From assembly GCA_002899765.1 (NCBI GenBank), contig PPDH01000022.1:65688-127604 (forward strand): a stretch of DNA of 61,917 nt, given 5' to 3'. Each line of letters starts with the position of its first letter. The stretch's first letter is position 1. Of the stretch, positions 1 through 9,329 are shown piece by piece. Under the pieces are notes generated by a model that worked only from the letters and a program-made list of their open reading frames with translations, searched no databases and had not been told where the DNA came from. The DNA comes from Sulfurimonas sp. Its GTDB lineage: Bacteria; Campylobacterota; Campylobacteria; Campylobacterales; Sulfurimonadaceae. The translations under genes were made by a program, and so were the position numbers.

Positions 1-28
1 GTGTCAAGTACCATGGAGTATTTTATTA

Positions 29-640
29 CTATGCCCTACTTACAGTTGTTTTAGAAAGCATATCGATTAAAATTAGGTGCGAAAGCTCAGTTAGATACTT
101 TATATCTACACCGAATTCAAATGCGCCTATATGGACTCCCTCTTTAAATACAGGAAACATAATCCTGTAATAGACTCCGTATTTTCCTGACTCTATGCCA
201 TACTGCGCTTCTTTTGTTTCATTGGTTTTTACTATCATTTTACGGAAGTCTTTAAGATTATCGCCAAACTTTTCAGGTTTGTTCATGCGTAAAAAAGCAT
301 CTGTATCTGCGGTATAAAAGTTCATGATATTAAGATATTTATCGCTTCTTTTTAAGCTTTTATAAATCGGTTCACTCAGCCTGTATAGCTCTTGGCGGTC
401 TGCGTTTGCAAATGCTTCTAAAATCTTTGGGTTTATAAGCAGCTCTTTTGCATACTTGCTATATTTTTCTTTTAGCTCGTTAAAAACATTCTCTACAATA
501 TAATTAATATCATATTTTTTTTTCTCGATAGTTGTCTTTAGTACCGTAGAGTATTGATAATGGTTCAAATAGCTGTGAACCAAAGAACTCAGTATCTGAA
601 TCAGCAAAATACCTATTACTATTTTTTTGCTAAATTTCAT
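29..640 (-). CDS. Truncated dCache-type membrane sensor, N-terminal part
   Basis: The 203-residue product starts with a membrane segment (residues about 5-24) and continues as an extracytoplasmic region resembling a double-Cache ligand-binding domain: a long helix, then a segment containing YYRIMFPVFKEGVHIGAFEFG, typical of the domain's end. Such domains normally lead through a second membrane helix to a HAMP, kinase, GGDEF or methyl-accepting output domain. None is present: the frame ends at TAG (29-31), with a second stop right behind, and neither other frame continues the protein. The last 15 or so residues do not look like the usual continuation. It is therefore probably a remnant of a chemoreceptor or sensor kinase, disrupted near the left edge of the window. 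The sensor identification is moderately sure; the output domain is unknown. Confidence 0.55.
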   Translation of the reverse strand: MKFSKKIVIGILLIQILSSLVHSYLNHYQYSTVLKTTIEKKKYDINYIVENVFNELKEKYSKYAKELLINPKILEAFANADRQELYRLSEPIYKSLKRSDKYLNIMNFYTADTDAFLRMNKPEKFGDNLKDFRKMIVKTNETKEAQYGIESGKYGVYYRIMFPVFKEGVHIGAFEFGVDIKYLTELSHLILIDMLSKTTVSRA

Positions 641-761
641 GTATTGTCTGCTTTAAATGAATATTACTGTCATTATATTAATTAAATTTAATAATCACCT
701 TAATGGTACTTGTTATAAGTATCTGTTTGTTGTTTTAGAGAAAAAAATAGTACAATTTGGC

Positions 762-1961
762 ATGGATGTACATAACTTTTTTTTAACACTGTTCCTTATC
801 TTGATAGTTGCAAGAATTTTGGGCGAACTTTTTGCAAGAGCCGGCATACCGTCCGTTCTTGGCGAACTTTCTGCGGGAATTCTTCTTGGCTCATCTATTT
901 TAGGTATCGTAGAGCCAAATGAAGTACTAAAAATATTGGCAGAAATCGGTATCATTTTACTTCTTTTTGAAGTCGGTTTAGAGACTGATTTTACGCGCCT
1001 GAAAAATGCAGGAATGAAATCTCTCGTAGTCGCACTCCTAGGAGTGATTCTGCCTTTTACTTTTGGATTATTCACGGCATATTACCTCTTTGGACTCGCT
1101 TTTGATATCTCTCTTTTTATAGGCGGAACGCTTACGGCTACAAGCATAGGCATAACCCTTAGAGTCCTCAAAGATATCCACATGGAAAACACCAACATTG
1201 CTCAAATCGTAATATGTGCGGCAGTTATTGATGATATCATAGGGATTATACTTCTTGTTTTTATCTATGACTTTTCCATCTCTCATGAAGCAAACTTTGA
1301 ACATACCCTCTCGGTCGCAGGAATGGTTGTTACGTTTTTACTGTTGGCTCCGATTTTTGCCAAAGTTATTTCATATATGATACACAAGTTTCACGGAAAC
1401 GATTTGGTTCCCGGATATATTCCTACAATTATCATCTCGCTTATTCTTCTTTTTTCATATATTTCACATCTTGTCGGTGCGCCGAGTATACTAGGCTCTT
1501 TTGCAGCCGGAATAGCGCTCTCAAGAAGATTCTTTTTGCCTTTTGGAACATTTTTAAGTGCAAATGAACCTCTTCTTAGAGTCGTACAAACTAACATGAC
1601 GCCTATTATTCAGATATTTACGCCTATCTTTTTCGTTATGGTTGGGCTCTCCATGGATTTAAGCATTATAGATTTTTCATCATCCTCTTTTTGGATAATG
1701 GGGCTCTCTTTTATATTTATAGCCTTCTTTAGCAAATTTATCGGAGCATTTTTTATCATACAAAAATGTATCAGAAACAATGCACTTATAGGAATATCGA
1801 TGGTTCCACGCGGAGAAGTCGGTCTTATATTTGCAGAGATGGGAAGAGTCAACGCCATTTTGCCAAACGAGATATACGCAATGCTTATCTTTGTCATCAT
1901 CATCACAACAGTTGTGCCGCCGTTTTTGCTTAAAAAATATTTTAAAGGAGAGTGTGTTTAG
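762..1961 (+). CDS. CPA2-family Na+(K+)/H+ antiporter (NapA/KefB-like)
   Basis: A 399-residue integral membrane protein with about 12 hydrophobic segments from end to end. The early segment with GELSAGILLGSSILG and the paired aspartates in VIDDIIG (about residue 155) are the signature of electrogenic CPA2 sodium/proton exchangers such as NapA and GerN. It has no C-terminal RCK/TrkA-N domain, so it is not a full KefB/KefC glutathione-gated channel. The likely role is pH and cation homeostasis in the inner membrane. An upstream in-frame ATG at 657 would add 35 residues unlike the family, so I chose the ATG at 762, which places the first helix at the N-terminus. A TATAAG-like -10 lies near 714. 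The gene stands alone. Confidence 0.85.
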   Translation: MDVHNFFLTLFLILIVARILGELFARAGIPSVLGELSAGILLGSSILGIVEPNEVLKILAEIGIILLLFEVGLETDFTRLKNAGMKSLVVALLGVILPFTFGLFTAYYLFGLAFDISLFIGGTLTATSIGITLRVLKDIHMENTNIAQIVICAAVIDDIIGIILLVFIYDFSISHEANFEHTLSVAGMVVTFLLLAPIFAKVISYMIHKFHGNDLVPGYIPTIIISLILLFSYISHLVGAPSILGSFAAGIALSRRFFLPFGTFLSANEPLLRVVQTNMTPIIQIFTPIFFVMVGLSMDLSIIDFSSSSFWIMGLSFIFIAFFSKFIGAFFIIQKCIRNNALIGISMVPRGEVGLIFAEMGRVNAILPNEIYAMLIFVIIITTVVPPFLLKKYFKGECV

Positions 1962-2040
1962 AACTTTAGGACAATTTTTTTAAGCGCAAAATTAGTAATA
2001 TTTCTCTACTCTACAAAAAATTATTTATAAAGAAACTAAC

Positions 2041-3966
2041 ATGTCAAACAGATTAAAAACAGAAGATTCTCCTTACCTGCAGCAGCATTGTGACAATCCC
2101 GTAGATTGGTATCCATGGTGTGATGAAGCTTTTGAGCGGGCAGAGAGGGAGAACAAAGCCATTTTCATCTCCATCGGTTACAGCTCATGCCACTGGTGTC
2201 ATGTTATGGAGGAGAAGGTATTTGAGAGCCAGACATGTGCGGATATTTTAAATGAGAGTTTTATCTGCATAAAAGTAGACCGCGAAGAGCGCCCCGACAT
2301 CTACAAACACTATCAAGAGGTCTACATGTTGCTAAACCGCCGCGCAGGAGGCTGGCCAACTTCCATATTCTGCACCCCGCAAAACAAACCTTTTTTTGCA
2401 GGAACATACATACCGCCCGAATCAAGAGGGGGAAGCATTGATGGTATAGGATTTATTGAGCTTACAAAGCTCATAGCCCAAAAGGTTTCTCAAAGAGATG
2501 AGCAGCTGCTTAAAAATGCCGATGAAGTAGAGAGTTTTTTAAACCACAAAGAGCACCCAAAGGAAGCAACGGTTTTAAAAGAGGATTTTGTAAAAAACTT
2601 TATGCTTCAAGTAAAAAACAACTACGACACACTTTACGGCGGTTTTTCGGTCGCTCCGAAATTTCCGCATGCAAGCACTCTTGGAACACTTCTTATTATC
2701 GATAAACTCTACGGTGACAAATCAGCAAAAGCAATGATTTTAAACACGTTGCAAAATATGAAAAAAGGGGGCATGTATGATTTGGTTGATGGCGGATTTT
2801 GCCGCTACAGCGTTGATGAAAAATGGATAGTTCCGCATTTTGAAAAGATGCTCTACGACAATGCCCTGCTCTGCGAGTTGTACACAAATGCTTATCTGAC
2901 ATACGATGATGAAAGTTTCTTACATGTAGCAAAAGAGATTGCCGACTTTTGGCATAACCGCATGAGCGAAGACGCGCTCTTTTACAGTGCCAGTGATGCG
3001 GACAGCGAGGGCGAAGAGGGAACCTATTTTGTTTATAGTTACGATGAAGTGTATAAACTTTTAGAAGATAACGGATATGAAAATATAGATACGATTTTCA
3101 AAGCACTCAGCATTAGCGAAGAGGGAAATTTCGAGGGTAAAAACATTCTTAGATTAAAAGATGAAGAAGTACCAAAAGATTTTGAAAATATAAAATTTTT
3201 GCTAAGAGGATTAAGAGCCAAAAGAGAGTATCCCTTTATTGATAAAAAAATACAGACTTCATGGTCTGCCATGATGATAAAGGCTCTCTTTACTCTTGGC
3301 AAAATCGATGAGTCGTACACGCAAAAAGCTATAAAAAGTCTAGATGCGCTGCTCAACATGATGTATATTGAGGGTAAACTTTATCATACCGCTTTGATTC
3401 ATAAAACACCAAAAGTAGAAGCATTTTTAGAAGATTACGCATTTTTATCTCAAGCACTCCTTGAAGCATTTAACGCTACGCAGGATGAGCTATATCTCAT
3501 CCGCGCACAGCACTTTGCAAACTCGGCTTTAGAGAAGTTTTACGACAAAGGGATGTGGAAATTCAGCATAGGAGAGTTTGAGACAAAAGCAGAAGTCTCC
3601 GACAACACCTATACTAGCCCCGTAAGCATCATGGTTGATGTCTTGCTATCGCTTAGCTCACTTCTAGAAGATGAAAAATACAGTCACTTTGCGTTTAAAA
3701 CAATTGAGTACAACTCTTACGAGCTAGGAAGACGTCCCGTAATCTACCCATACATGCTGCGTCAAATGTTAAGATATTTAAAAGGTGATAGAGTTATAAA
3801 ATCAAACCAAACAAAATTACAATCAAGTGCTTTAAAACTCGCTCTTCTTGAGTATCCCTTTATCCAGAAAAAAGCTTCCGAGGATGAAAATTTTATGGTT
3901 TGTTCAGATAAGAGCTGCTTTGCAAATACAGATGATGTTAACAAAATCAATGATATAATCCAATAA
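2041..3966 (+). CDS. DUF255/YyaL-type thioredoxin-domain protein
   Basis: A 641-residue soluble protein of the YyaL (DUF255) family. The N-terminus carries the family signature NPVDWYPW followed by a thioredoxin-like domain with the motif SSCHWCHVM (residues about 48-56). The rest has the alternating helices of an alpha/alpha six-barrel as in N-acyl-glucosamine 2-epimerase-like enzymes. The family is widespread and close to spermatogenesis-associated protein 20; its reaction is not established, though a link to redox or sugar metabolism is often suggested. Length is near the family norm (about 650-700). The start ATG follows a short AT-rich gap with AAAGAAAC as a modest ribosome site. Family assignment is sure, function is not. 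Confidence 0.85.
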   Translation: MSNRLKTEDSPYLQQHCDNPVDWYPWCDEAFERAERENKAIFISIGYSSCHWCHVMEEKVFESQTCADILNESFICIKVDREERPDIYKHYQEVYMLLNRRAGGWPTSIFCTPQNKPFFAGTYIPPESRGGSIDGIGFIELTKLIAQKVSQRDEQLLKNADEVESFLNHKEHPKEATVLKEDFVKNFMLQVKNNYDTLYGGFSVAPKFPHASTLGTLLIIDKLYGDKSAKAMILNTLQNMKKGGMYDLVDGGFCRYSVDEKWIVPHFEKMLYDNALLCELYTNAYLTYDDESFLHVAKEIADFWHNRMSEDALFYSASDADSEGEEGTYFVYSYDEVYKLLEDNGYENIDTIFKALSISEEGNFEGKNILRLKDEEVPKDFENIKFLLRGLRAKREYPFIDKKIQTSWSAMMIKALFTLGKIDESYTQKAIKSLDALLNMMYIEGKLYHTALIHKTPKVEAFLEDYAFLSQALLEAFNATQDELYLIRAQHFANSALEKFYDKGMWKFSIGEFETKAEVSDNTYTSPVSIMVDVLLSLSSLLEDEKYSHFAFKTIEYNSYELGRRPVIYPYMLRQMLRYLKGDRVIKSNQTKLQSSALKLALLEYPFIQKKASEDENFMVCSDKSCFANTDDVNKINDIIQ

Positions 3967-3982
3967 AGTTTTTAAAGGATTG

Positions 3983-4087
3983 ATGATGAAAAAAATTGTT
4001 TTAACGGCTATTTTAGCACTTGGAGTTATGAGTACTTTTAGCGCATGCGAGAGAAATGATTATCAGCATCCTATGCACAGAAAGTAG
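3983..4087 (+). CDS. Small secreted lipoprotein-like peptide (34 aa)
   Basis: This is a short reading frame of 34 codons between the YyaL-type gene and pdxJ. AAAGGA (3974-3979) sits just before two consecutive ATGs (3983 and 3986), a convincing ribosome site. The peptide begins with lysines and a hydrophobic core, then TFSAC, which resembles a lipobox with Cys at about residue 21, followed by a short polar tail rich in His, Asn and Arg that ends at TAG. If processed at the Cys, the mature lipopeptide would have about 14 residues. It could be a real micro-lipoprotein or a decayed start of a longer secreted protein. I do not recognise it. It may be co-transcribed with pdxJ, 17 nt downstream. 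Confidence 0.45.
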   Translation: MMKKIVLTAILALGVMSTFSACERNDYQHPMHRK

Positions 4088-4104
4088 AAAAAGATTTGAA
4101 TAAT

Positions 4105-4887
4105 ATGAAACTAGGCGTAAACATCGACCATGTAGCGGTTTTAAGAGAAGCCAGACGTGTAAATGACCCTGACATTTTAAATGCTCTTTATGTTGCATGT
4201 CAAAATGGCGCGGATCAGATAACTATCCACTTAAGAGAAGACAGACGTCATATACAAGACATTGATGCCTACAATATCATGATGCACTCTGCCCTTCCCG
4301 TGAACTTAGAGTGCTCCATCAACAGAGATATCTTAAATATCGTAACAGATTTAAAACCCCACCGCGCAACTTTGGTTCCTGAAAAAAGAGAAGAAGTCAC
4401 AACGGAAGGCGGACTTGACGTCTTTGGTTATGAGGATGAGATTGCTTATGCGATAGAGCTTCTACATGACTATATCATTCCCGTTTCACTCTTTATCGAT
4501 CCAAATATTGAAGCAGTCGAGAAATCAAAAAAACTCGGCGCCGAAATGGTAGAGCTTCATACGGGAACTTTTGCAAATATATATGCCATGTTAAACGGCT
4601 CGCTTGCACACTCAAACCATTCGCTAAAAGAGCTTGAACTTCCTAGAAATGAACTCTCTATAAAACTTGAAAAATCTATCGCAGAGATTACGGCAGCTGC
4701 AAAACATGCCAAAAAGATAGGATTAGAAGTTGCCGCAGGACACGGACTAAACTACCACAATGTTCATGAGATGATGAAGATTGCGGAAATAACAGAGTTA
4801 AATATCGGTCAGAGCATCGTTGCAAGAAGCGTCTTTAGCGGCTTGGCTGATGCCGTAAAAGAGATGAAAAGACTCACTACAAGATGA
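4105..4887 (+). CDS. pdxJ: Pyridoxine 5'-phosphate synthase
   Basis: PdxJ condenses 3-amino-2-oxopropyl phosphate (made by PdxA and spontaneous decarboxylation) with 1-deoxyxylulose 5-phosphate to give pyridoxine 5'-phosphate, in the DXP-dependent vitamin B6 pathway. The 260-residue TIM-barrel protein shows the family landmarks: N-terminal LGVNIDHVAVLREAR, HLREDRRHIQD in the active-site region, the Glu of VNLECS, and AAGHGLNYHN near the C-terminus. An in-frame TTG at 4096 exists, but the ATG at 4105 gives the usual MKLGVN start. It overlaps pdxA by 4 nt, so the two pathway steps are translationally coupled. Confidence 0.95.
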   Translation: MKLGVNIDHVAVLREARRVNDPDILNALYVACQNGADQITIHLREDRRHIQDIDAYNIMMHSALPVNLECSINRDILNIVTDLKPHRATLVPEKREEVTTEGGLDVFGYEDEIAYAIELLHDYIIPVSLFIDPNIEAVEKSKKLGAEMVELHTGTFANIYAMLNGSLAHSNHSLKELELPRNELSIKLEKSIAEITAAAKHAKKIGLEVAAGHGLNYHNVHEMMKIAEITELNIGQSIVARSVFSGLADAVKEMKRLTTR

Positions 4888-5810
4888 ACAAACCCCGCAT
4901 TGCTATCAGCATAGGCGATTTAAACGGTGTTGGGATTGAGATAGCTCTCAAAGCCCACAAAGAGGTCTCCGCACTCTGCGCTCCCATCTACTGCATAAAT
5001 TCCTACATGTTAAATCAAGCATGCGAGCTTTTGGACGTTGATACTCCCTCTGACTTTGTACTACATGAGGTTAAGGGAAGCTTTAACATAAAAGAGGGAT
5101 GCGTTGATAAAAATGCAGGAAGATACTCTTACGACTCATTTCTAAGCGCCATAAAACTTTGTGAAGCAAAAAAAGCAGATGCTGTTGTAACAATGCCTAT
5201 TCACAAAGAAGCGTGGATGTTAGCAGGCTTGCATTATAAAGGGCACACAGATATGCTCCGCGATTACTTCAAACAAGATGCCATCATGATGCTTGGGTGC
5301 GAAAAGATGTTTGTGGCACTTTACACAGAACATATTCCTCTAAAAGATGTAGCTTCTAGCGTAAAGTACAAAAGAGTAAAACAGTTCTTTTTAGATTTGC
5401 ATAAATCAATCCCAAAAGAAAATATAGCAGTTTTAGGTCTGAATCCCCATGCAGGTGACAACGGTGTTCTTGGAGACGAGGAGACTAGAATTACAAAGGC
5501 TATCAAGAGTGCAAACAAAAAGATAGGTTTTGAGCAGTTCATAGGTCCATTAGTTCCTGACACCGCTTTTACGCCGCACTCCAGAGAGAAGTTTAAGTAC
5601 TTTGTAGCGATGTATCACGATCAGGGTCTCTCCCCTCTAAAAGCGCTCTATTTTGATGAGAGTATAAACGTATCGCTTAACCTGCCGATAGTCAGAACAT
5701 CTGTGGATCACGGAACCGCTTTTGACATTGCCTACATGGGCAAGGCGAACACTCTTAGCTACATAAATGCGATAAAAAGTGCCATAACCCTTACCATCCC
5801 GCTTTCATAA
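4884..5810 (+). CDS. pdxA: 4-hydroxythreonine-4-phosphate dehydrogenase
   Basis: PdxA oxidises 4-phosphohydroxy-L-threonine with NAD(P)+, the step that supplies the PdxJ substrate. The 308-residue protein has the N-terminal ISIGDLNGVGIEIALK segment of this family, the substrate/metal region with HKEAW and YKGHTDMLRD, and metal-ligand histidines including the one in AMYHDQGLSPLKAL near residue 245. NVSLNLPIVRTSVDHGTAFD close to the C-terminus is a strong family signature. The ATG overlaps the pdxJ stop. A large hairpin downstream (5835-5880) probably terminates the unit against the convergent YceI gene. Confidence 0.95.
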   Translation: MNKPRIAISIGDLNGVGIEIALKAHKEVSALCAPIYCINSYMLNQACELLDVDTPSDFVLHEVKGSFNIKEGCVDKNAGRYSYDSFLSAIKLCEAKKADAVVTMPIHKEAWMLAGLHYKGHTDMLRDYFKQDAIMMLGCEKMFVALYTEHIPLKDVASSVKYKRVKQFFLDLHKSIPKENIAVLGLNPHAGDNGVLGDEETRITKAIKSANKKIGFEQFIGPLVPDTAFTPHSREKFKYFVAMYHDQGLSPLKALYFDESINVSLNLPIVRTSVDHGTAFDIAYMGKANTLSYINAIKSAITLTIPLS

Positions 5811-5834
5811 AACATACGAACGAATGGTTCTGCA

Positions 5835-5880
5835 ACGGATGGGTCAAATCTATCATTGCTAGATTTGGGGCACCCACCGT
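5835..5880. terminator. Long hairpin between convergent pdxA and the YceI gene
   Basis: The inner stem CAAATCTA (5845-5852) pairs perfectly with TAGATTTG (5860-5867) around a 7-nt loop. The outer stem ACGGATGGGT (5835-5844) pairs with ACCCACCGT (5872-5880) with one bulged A. There is no clear T-tract on either strand, so it could be a bidirectional terminator or a small palindromic repeat element. Confidence 0.45.
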
Positions 5881-5908
5881 AAAGCCTAAATGAGTGAGTA
5901 TAGTTTTA

Positions 5909-6541
5909 CTACTCTTTTAACGGTTCTACACTGCAAAGAATAGCTTCTATCTTAGTTTTAAATGCTATCCCTGCTTCGCTCCATGTTTTTCCCTCATGAA
6001 GGTCAAAACATGCTTTGTTTATTGATGAGAGAGCATCACCTGCGCTAAAATCTAAGATATCGATACTCCCTTTTGCTTCAAAAATATTATCACTAAAGCT
6101 GTATTTCATAGGAACAACTTTTTTAACGCCGTTCATCTCAATCTCTACATCAACCTTGCCCGTTCTCGGTGCATTTTTCACTCTTTTGTCTGCTTTGATA
6201 TCTACGATTTTTGCTTTGATGTTTTTCTCACTCATCATGCCAAAGAAAAATTTTGCAAGCTTCCCGTCACGCTCTTCGTGTTTTGAGTTTACGCTTGAAG
6301 TATCAATGAGAACCGAAGAGCCGACTAAAATAGAGCGGAAATTCTCTCCGCTTTTTGCAACAGGAGTGTAGATTACACTCTCAAAAACTCCACTAACAGC
6401 TGCTTTTTTAGGAGTTTTATAACCCGTCCAACTAACTTCAACAGCGCCGACTTGAGAGAGTTCACAACCTGCTTTTTGGCTTGCATTTGCACTTGATACT
6501 AAAACAAGCACCATAAGTGCTGAGATAATCGTGTTTTTCAT
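5909..6541 (-). CDS. YceI-family periplasmic protein
   Basis: A 210-residue protein with a clear signal peptide (charged start, hydrophobic stretch, cleavage near ANA-SQ at about residue 20). The mature part fits the YceI lipocalin-like beta-barrel: an early VEVSWTGYKTPKKAAVSGVF strand pair, a GSSVLIDTSSVNS region, SEKNIKAKIVDIKADK and a C-terminal segment with DILDFSAGDA. YceI proteins bind isoprenoid or other amphiphilic molecules in the periplasm; the ligand here is unknown. The gene stands alone, convergent with pdxA, with the divergent methyltransferase-side gene 39 nt upstream. The family call is sure, its role unclear. Confidence 0.85.
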   Translation of the reverse strand: MKNTIISALMVLVLVSSANASQKAGCELSQVGAVEVSWTGYKTPKKAAVSGVFESVIYTPVAKSGENFRSILVGSSVLIDTSSVNSKHEERDGKLAKFFFGMMSEKNIKAKIVDIKADKRVKNAPRTGKVDVEIEMNGVKKVVPMKYSFSDNIFEAKGSIDILDFSAGDALSSINKACFDLHEGKTWSEAGIAFKTKIEAILCSVEPLKE

Positions 6542-6580
6542 TTTTCAATCCTTGACATCATTTTGACATATTATATCATC

Positions 6581-7231
6581 TTAAACTTCTCTCTTTTGAA
6601 AAAGAATAATATTTTTAGAGTTATGTTTAATTACTGTAAGACCAAGCTTGTCTGCAAGATACTCAAATGTCTGCAGATTGAAAAACCCGATATGCGTTAT
6701 GTCACGAATGTACCACCACTTTAAAAATGCGTCATCGTTATTTGGATGAAAGGCGCTCATAAGCAAAAGATAGCCGTTTTTTTCTACATGTAAGAGCAGT
6801 TTATTTAAAACTTCAAGAGGATTTTGCAGATGTTCAAATACTTCGGTAGAGAGAATGAGATCATATTTTTTGCCCTCGTAAACTTTTTTGGGAAAGTAAA
6901 AGAGATCATACCTCTCACATGTCATGCCGTTTTTCTCTAATAAAATGGGCAAAACCTCACCCTCTCCGCACCCAAAATCAAGCGTACATTTGATATCTTT
7001 TTTGTAAGGAAGAACAAACTCCTCTATGAGATTTTCAAACATCTTTACATAACCTAAAGATTCAAAGGTGTTATGATGTTTATCGTAATGCTTTTTTTCT
7101 CTCTGCATATCGACATAAAAAACTTCATCCAAAAAAATATAATCACATGTCAGGCACTTATGGTATATTTTTTGAGTTTTTGTGTCAGTTATGGCAGTTG
7201 TATAACTGTTGCAAATTTTACATTTTTTCAT
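6581..7231 (-). CDS. Class I SAM-dependent methyltransferase with N-terminal zinc-ribbon-like Cys cluster
   Basis: A 216-residue protein. Residues 1-35 contain CKIC and CLTC spaced about 27 apart, a small zinc-ribbon-like knuckle. The remainder is a Methyltransf_23-like Rossmann domain with the SAM motif LDFGCGEGEVLP, STEVFEHLQNP as the second motif and GYLLLMSAFH afterwards. This architecture often modifies sugars or lipids in surface polysaccharide pathways, but no such neighbours are present and the substrate is unknown. A much longer upstream reading is possible, but ATG at 7231 starts exactly before the Cys knuckle and leaves a 45-nt divergent gap to the phosphoesterase gene. Confidence 0.75.
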   Translation of the reverse strand: MKKCKICNSYTTAITDTKTQKIYHKCLTCDYIFLDEVFYVDMQREKKHYDKHHNTFESLGYVKMFENLIEEFVLPYKKDIKCTLDFGCGEGEVLPILLEKNGMTCERYDLFYFPKKVYEGKKYDLILSTEVFEHLQNPLEVLNKLLLHVEKNGYLLLMSAFHPNNDDAFLKWWYIRDITHIGFFNLQTFEYLADKLGLTVIKHNSKNIILFQKREV

Positions 7232-7276
7232 GGGACAAATGATAACATTTTTTTCAATTTTGATATACTTTCTCCC

Positions 7277-8392
7277 ATGAACTATATACTCTTTTTTACA
7301 GCCTTTATTGGTGTTTTTATTCTGCTCAACATGTATATAAGCAAAAGGCTTGTAGACAAGCTTGACATAAACCAAAAGACAAAACGCTATTTTCGCATAT
7401 TTCTTATAATCAATCTTGTGGGAATATTGTGCTACATGATGGCTAGATACTACATCGATACGCCAAGCTGGCTCTATTTTCTCTTCTCGCTTCCTATCGG
7501 TATTCTCTTTTTGCTCTTTTGGAGTGCGGTTGTTTATGACATCTCAAGAGCACTTCTCTCGTTTGCTCCAATCTCAGATTCAAGAAGAGCCTTTTTTAAA
7601 AAATCACTAGACGTCTCATCAATGGCTGCTACTGCAACACTGAGTTTAAAATCCATTCACAATGCCAAATTTATAGAGGTGCAAAAAATAGATATAGAGA
7701 TTAAAAACCTAAAGAAACCATATAAAATTGTTCAGCTTAGCGACATTCATATTGGAGGACTGATTGAGAAAAGCTTTATAGAGAATATTGTGCAAAAAGC
7801 AAATGCCCTTAATCCAGATATCGTCGTAATAACTGGCGATTTGATAGATATTGATGTATCAAAAGCAAGCAAAACACTAGCAGAACTTTCTAAGTTAAAT
7901 TCAAGACTGGGAACATACTATACTGTTGGCAATCATGAGTATTTTCACTCTATAGAAAAAATCATAAGTGCCGTAAAATCGCTGGGTATTAAGGTTTTGG
8001 AAAATGAAAACGTTTACATAGGGGAAGAGGGAGAAGGCTTTAACCTTGCGGGTGTTTATGATATTTTTGGCTACAGAGCAAAAAAATATGTACCGGATTT
8101 ACAAAAAGCACTCAAAGGCAAAAAAGATTCCCCTACCATTCTTTTAGCTCATCAACCAAGATTTATTTATGAAGTTACAAGCGGGGTTGATTTGATGCTA
8201 AGCGGACATACACATGGCGGACAGCTCTACCCTTTTAAATATCTCGTCAAACTGCAGCAGCCCTATACAAGCGGTCTACATAAACACAATGAAGAGCTGC
8301 AGATTTACGTAAACAAAGGAACAGGTTTTTGGGGACCACCCATGAGACTTGGAGCAAGCAGTGAAATAACGGAGATAGTTATCACTCCTTGA
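7277..8392 (+). CDS. Membrane-anchored metallophosphoesterase
   Basis: The 371-residue protein has three or four N-terminal membrane helices (about residues 1-105) and then a calcineurin-like phosphoesterase domain. All metal-binding motifs are seen: SDIHIGG, TGDLID, VGNHEYF, LLAHQPR and SGHTHGGQ, in the standard order. It resembles the YkuE/YaeI group, whose members act on phospholipid or UDP-sugar pyrophosphates at the membrane; the actual substrate cannot be read from the sequence. Reading from an earlier ATG (7073) would run through the opposite-strand gene and add unlikely sequence, so ATG 7277 is preferred. It is convergent with the GGDEF gene, with no gap. Confidence 0.85.
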   Translation: MNYILFFTAFIGVFILLNMYISKRLVDKLDINQKTKRYFRIFLIINLVGILCYMMARYYIDTPSWLYFLFSLPIGILFLLFWSAVVYDISRALLSFAPISDSRRAFFKKSLDVSSMAATATLSLKSIHNAKFIEVQKIDIEIKNLKKPYKIVQLSDIHIGGLIEKSFIENIVQKANALNPDIVVITGDLIDIDVSKASKTLAELSKLNSRLGTYYTVGNHEYFHSIEKIISAVKSLGIKVLENENVYIGEEGEGFNLAGVYDIFGYRAKKYVPDLQKALKGKKDSPTILLAHQPRFIYEVTSGVDLMLSGHTHGGQLYPFKYLVKLQQPYTSGLHKHNEELQIYVNKGTGFWGPPMRLGASSEITEIVITP

Positions 8393-9277
8393 TTATTTAA
8401 AAACAACCCTGTTTCTACCTAAATGTTTTGCTTCATAAAGTCCTACATCAGCTATTTTAAGCAGTTCATCTAAGTTTTTAGTCTCTTGTGTTCTCTTTGA
8501 AATGCCTTGGCTGATAGTAAATTTTATACTCTTGCCATCATCAGAGGTTACCTCTAGATCTTCTACCGCTTCTCTAATCTTTTCCATACTTTGCGCTGCA
8601 ACCTCATGAGAGGGATAACTGCACAAAATTGCAAACTCTTCGCCGCCTATCCTTGCAAAAATCGCGTCATCGAGAAGAAGCTTAGAGACTGTTTTAGCCA
8701 TAAGGCGTATTACTTTATCTCCTGCGGGATGTCCGAAAGTATCATTGATATTTTTAAATTTATCTATATCAATCATTACGGCATACATATTTTCTGAATT
8801 TTCCTCAAATCTTTTTTCGCCGAGTTCAAAAAATTTTCTTCTGTTATAAATCTTTGTCATCTCATCATGAGAAGATATATAATTCAAGTGTTCTATAAGC
8901 TCTTTTAACTTTAGCTGGGTATTTATTCTGGCTAAAAGTTCAAGCGGTTTGAAGGGCTTGGAAATATAGTCGTCTCCGCCTGCTTCATATGCTATTTCTA
9001 TACTTTTTTCATCACTCATTGCAGTTATAAATATTATCGGTATATTTAAAGTACTCTCATCTGATTTTAATCTGCGGCATACTTCATAGCCGTCCATTTT
9101 TGGCATCATAATGTCAAGCAGTATTAAATCTACCCTGTTTTCTTTTACTATTTCTAAAGCGGTATAACCCTCAAGCGCAACTATTACGTCATATTTCTCA
9201 CCTAAGAGTTCAAGCATGATATCTATGTTTGTTTCAGTATCATCCACTGCCAAAATCGTTTTTTTTGTTTTTTCCAT
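8393..9277 (-). CDS. Response regulator with GGDEF diguanylate cyclase output
   Basis: A 294-residue PleD-like protein without membrane segments. The receiver domain (1-125) carries the acidic pair D12-D13, the phospho-acceptor D55 in LLLDIMMP and Lys in SKPF. The GGDEF domain (about 130-294) has the intact catalytic motif RIGGEEF, with DIDKFKNINDTFGHPAGD before it, so it should make cyclic-di-GMP from two GTP. The inhibitory RxxD site five residues before GGEEF is absent (the sequence there is LLDD), so product inhibition by the usual route is unlikely. It is divergent from the sensor kinase gene at 9330, which is a likely partner. Confidence 0.88.
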   Translation of the reverse strand: MEKTKKTILAVDDTETNIDIMLELLGEKYDVIVALEGYTALEIVKENRVDLILLDIMMPKMDGYEVCRRLKSDESTLNIPIIFITAMSDEKSIEIAYEAGGDDYISKPFKPLELLARINTQLKLKELIEHLNYISSHDEMTKIYNRRKFFELGEKRFEENSENMYAVMIDIDKFKNINDTFGHPAGDKVIRLMAKTVSKLLLDDAIFARIGGEEFAILCSYPSHEVAAQSMEKIREAVEDLEVTSDDGKSIKFTISQGISKRTQETKNLDELLKIADVGLYEAKHLGRNRVVFK

Positions 9278-9329
9278 ACGTTTATTATAACACTTGTATG
9301 ATAAAATATTATTTCACAAAGGATTTATT

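Noticed and set aside
713-1075. Minus-strand frames inside the antiporter and many similar frames inside other genes
   Set aside because: They lie opposite or within strong genes, have Ser/Arg/Ile-rich shadow composition and no homology or ribosome site.
7073-7276. Longer N-terminus for the metallophosphoesterase
   Set aside because: The added sequence would overlap the opposite-strand methyltransferase gene and does not resemble the family; ATG 7277 is better.
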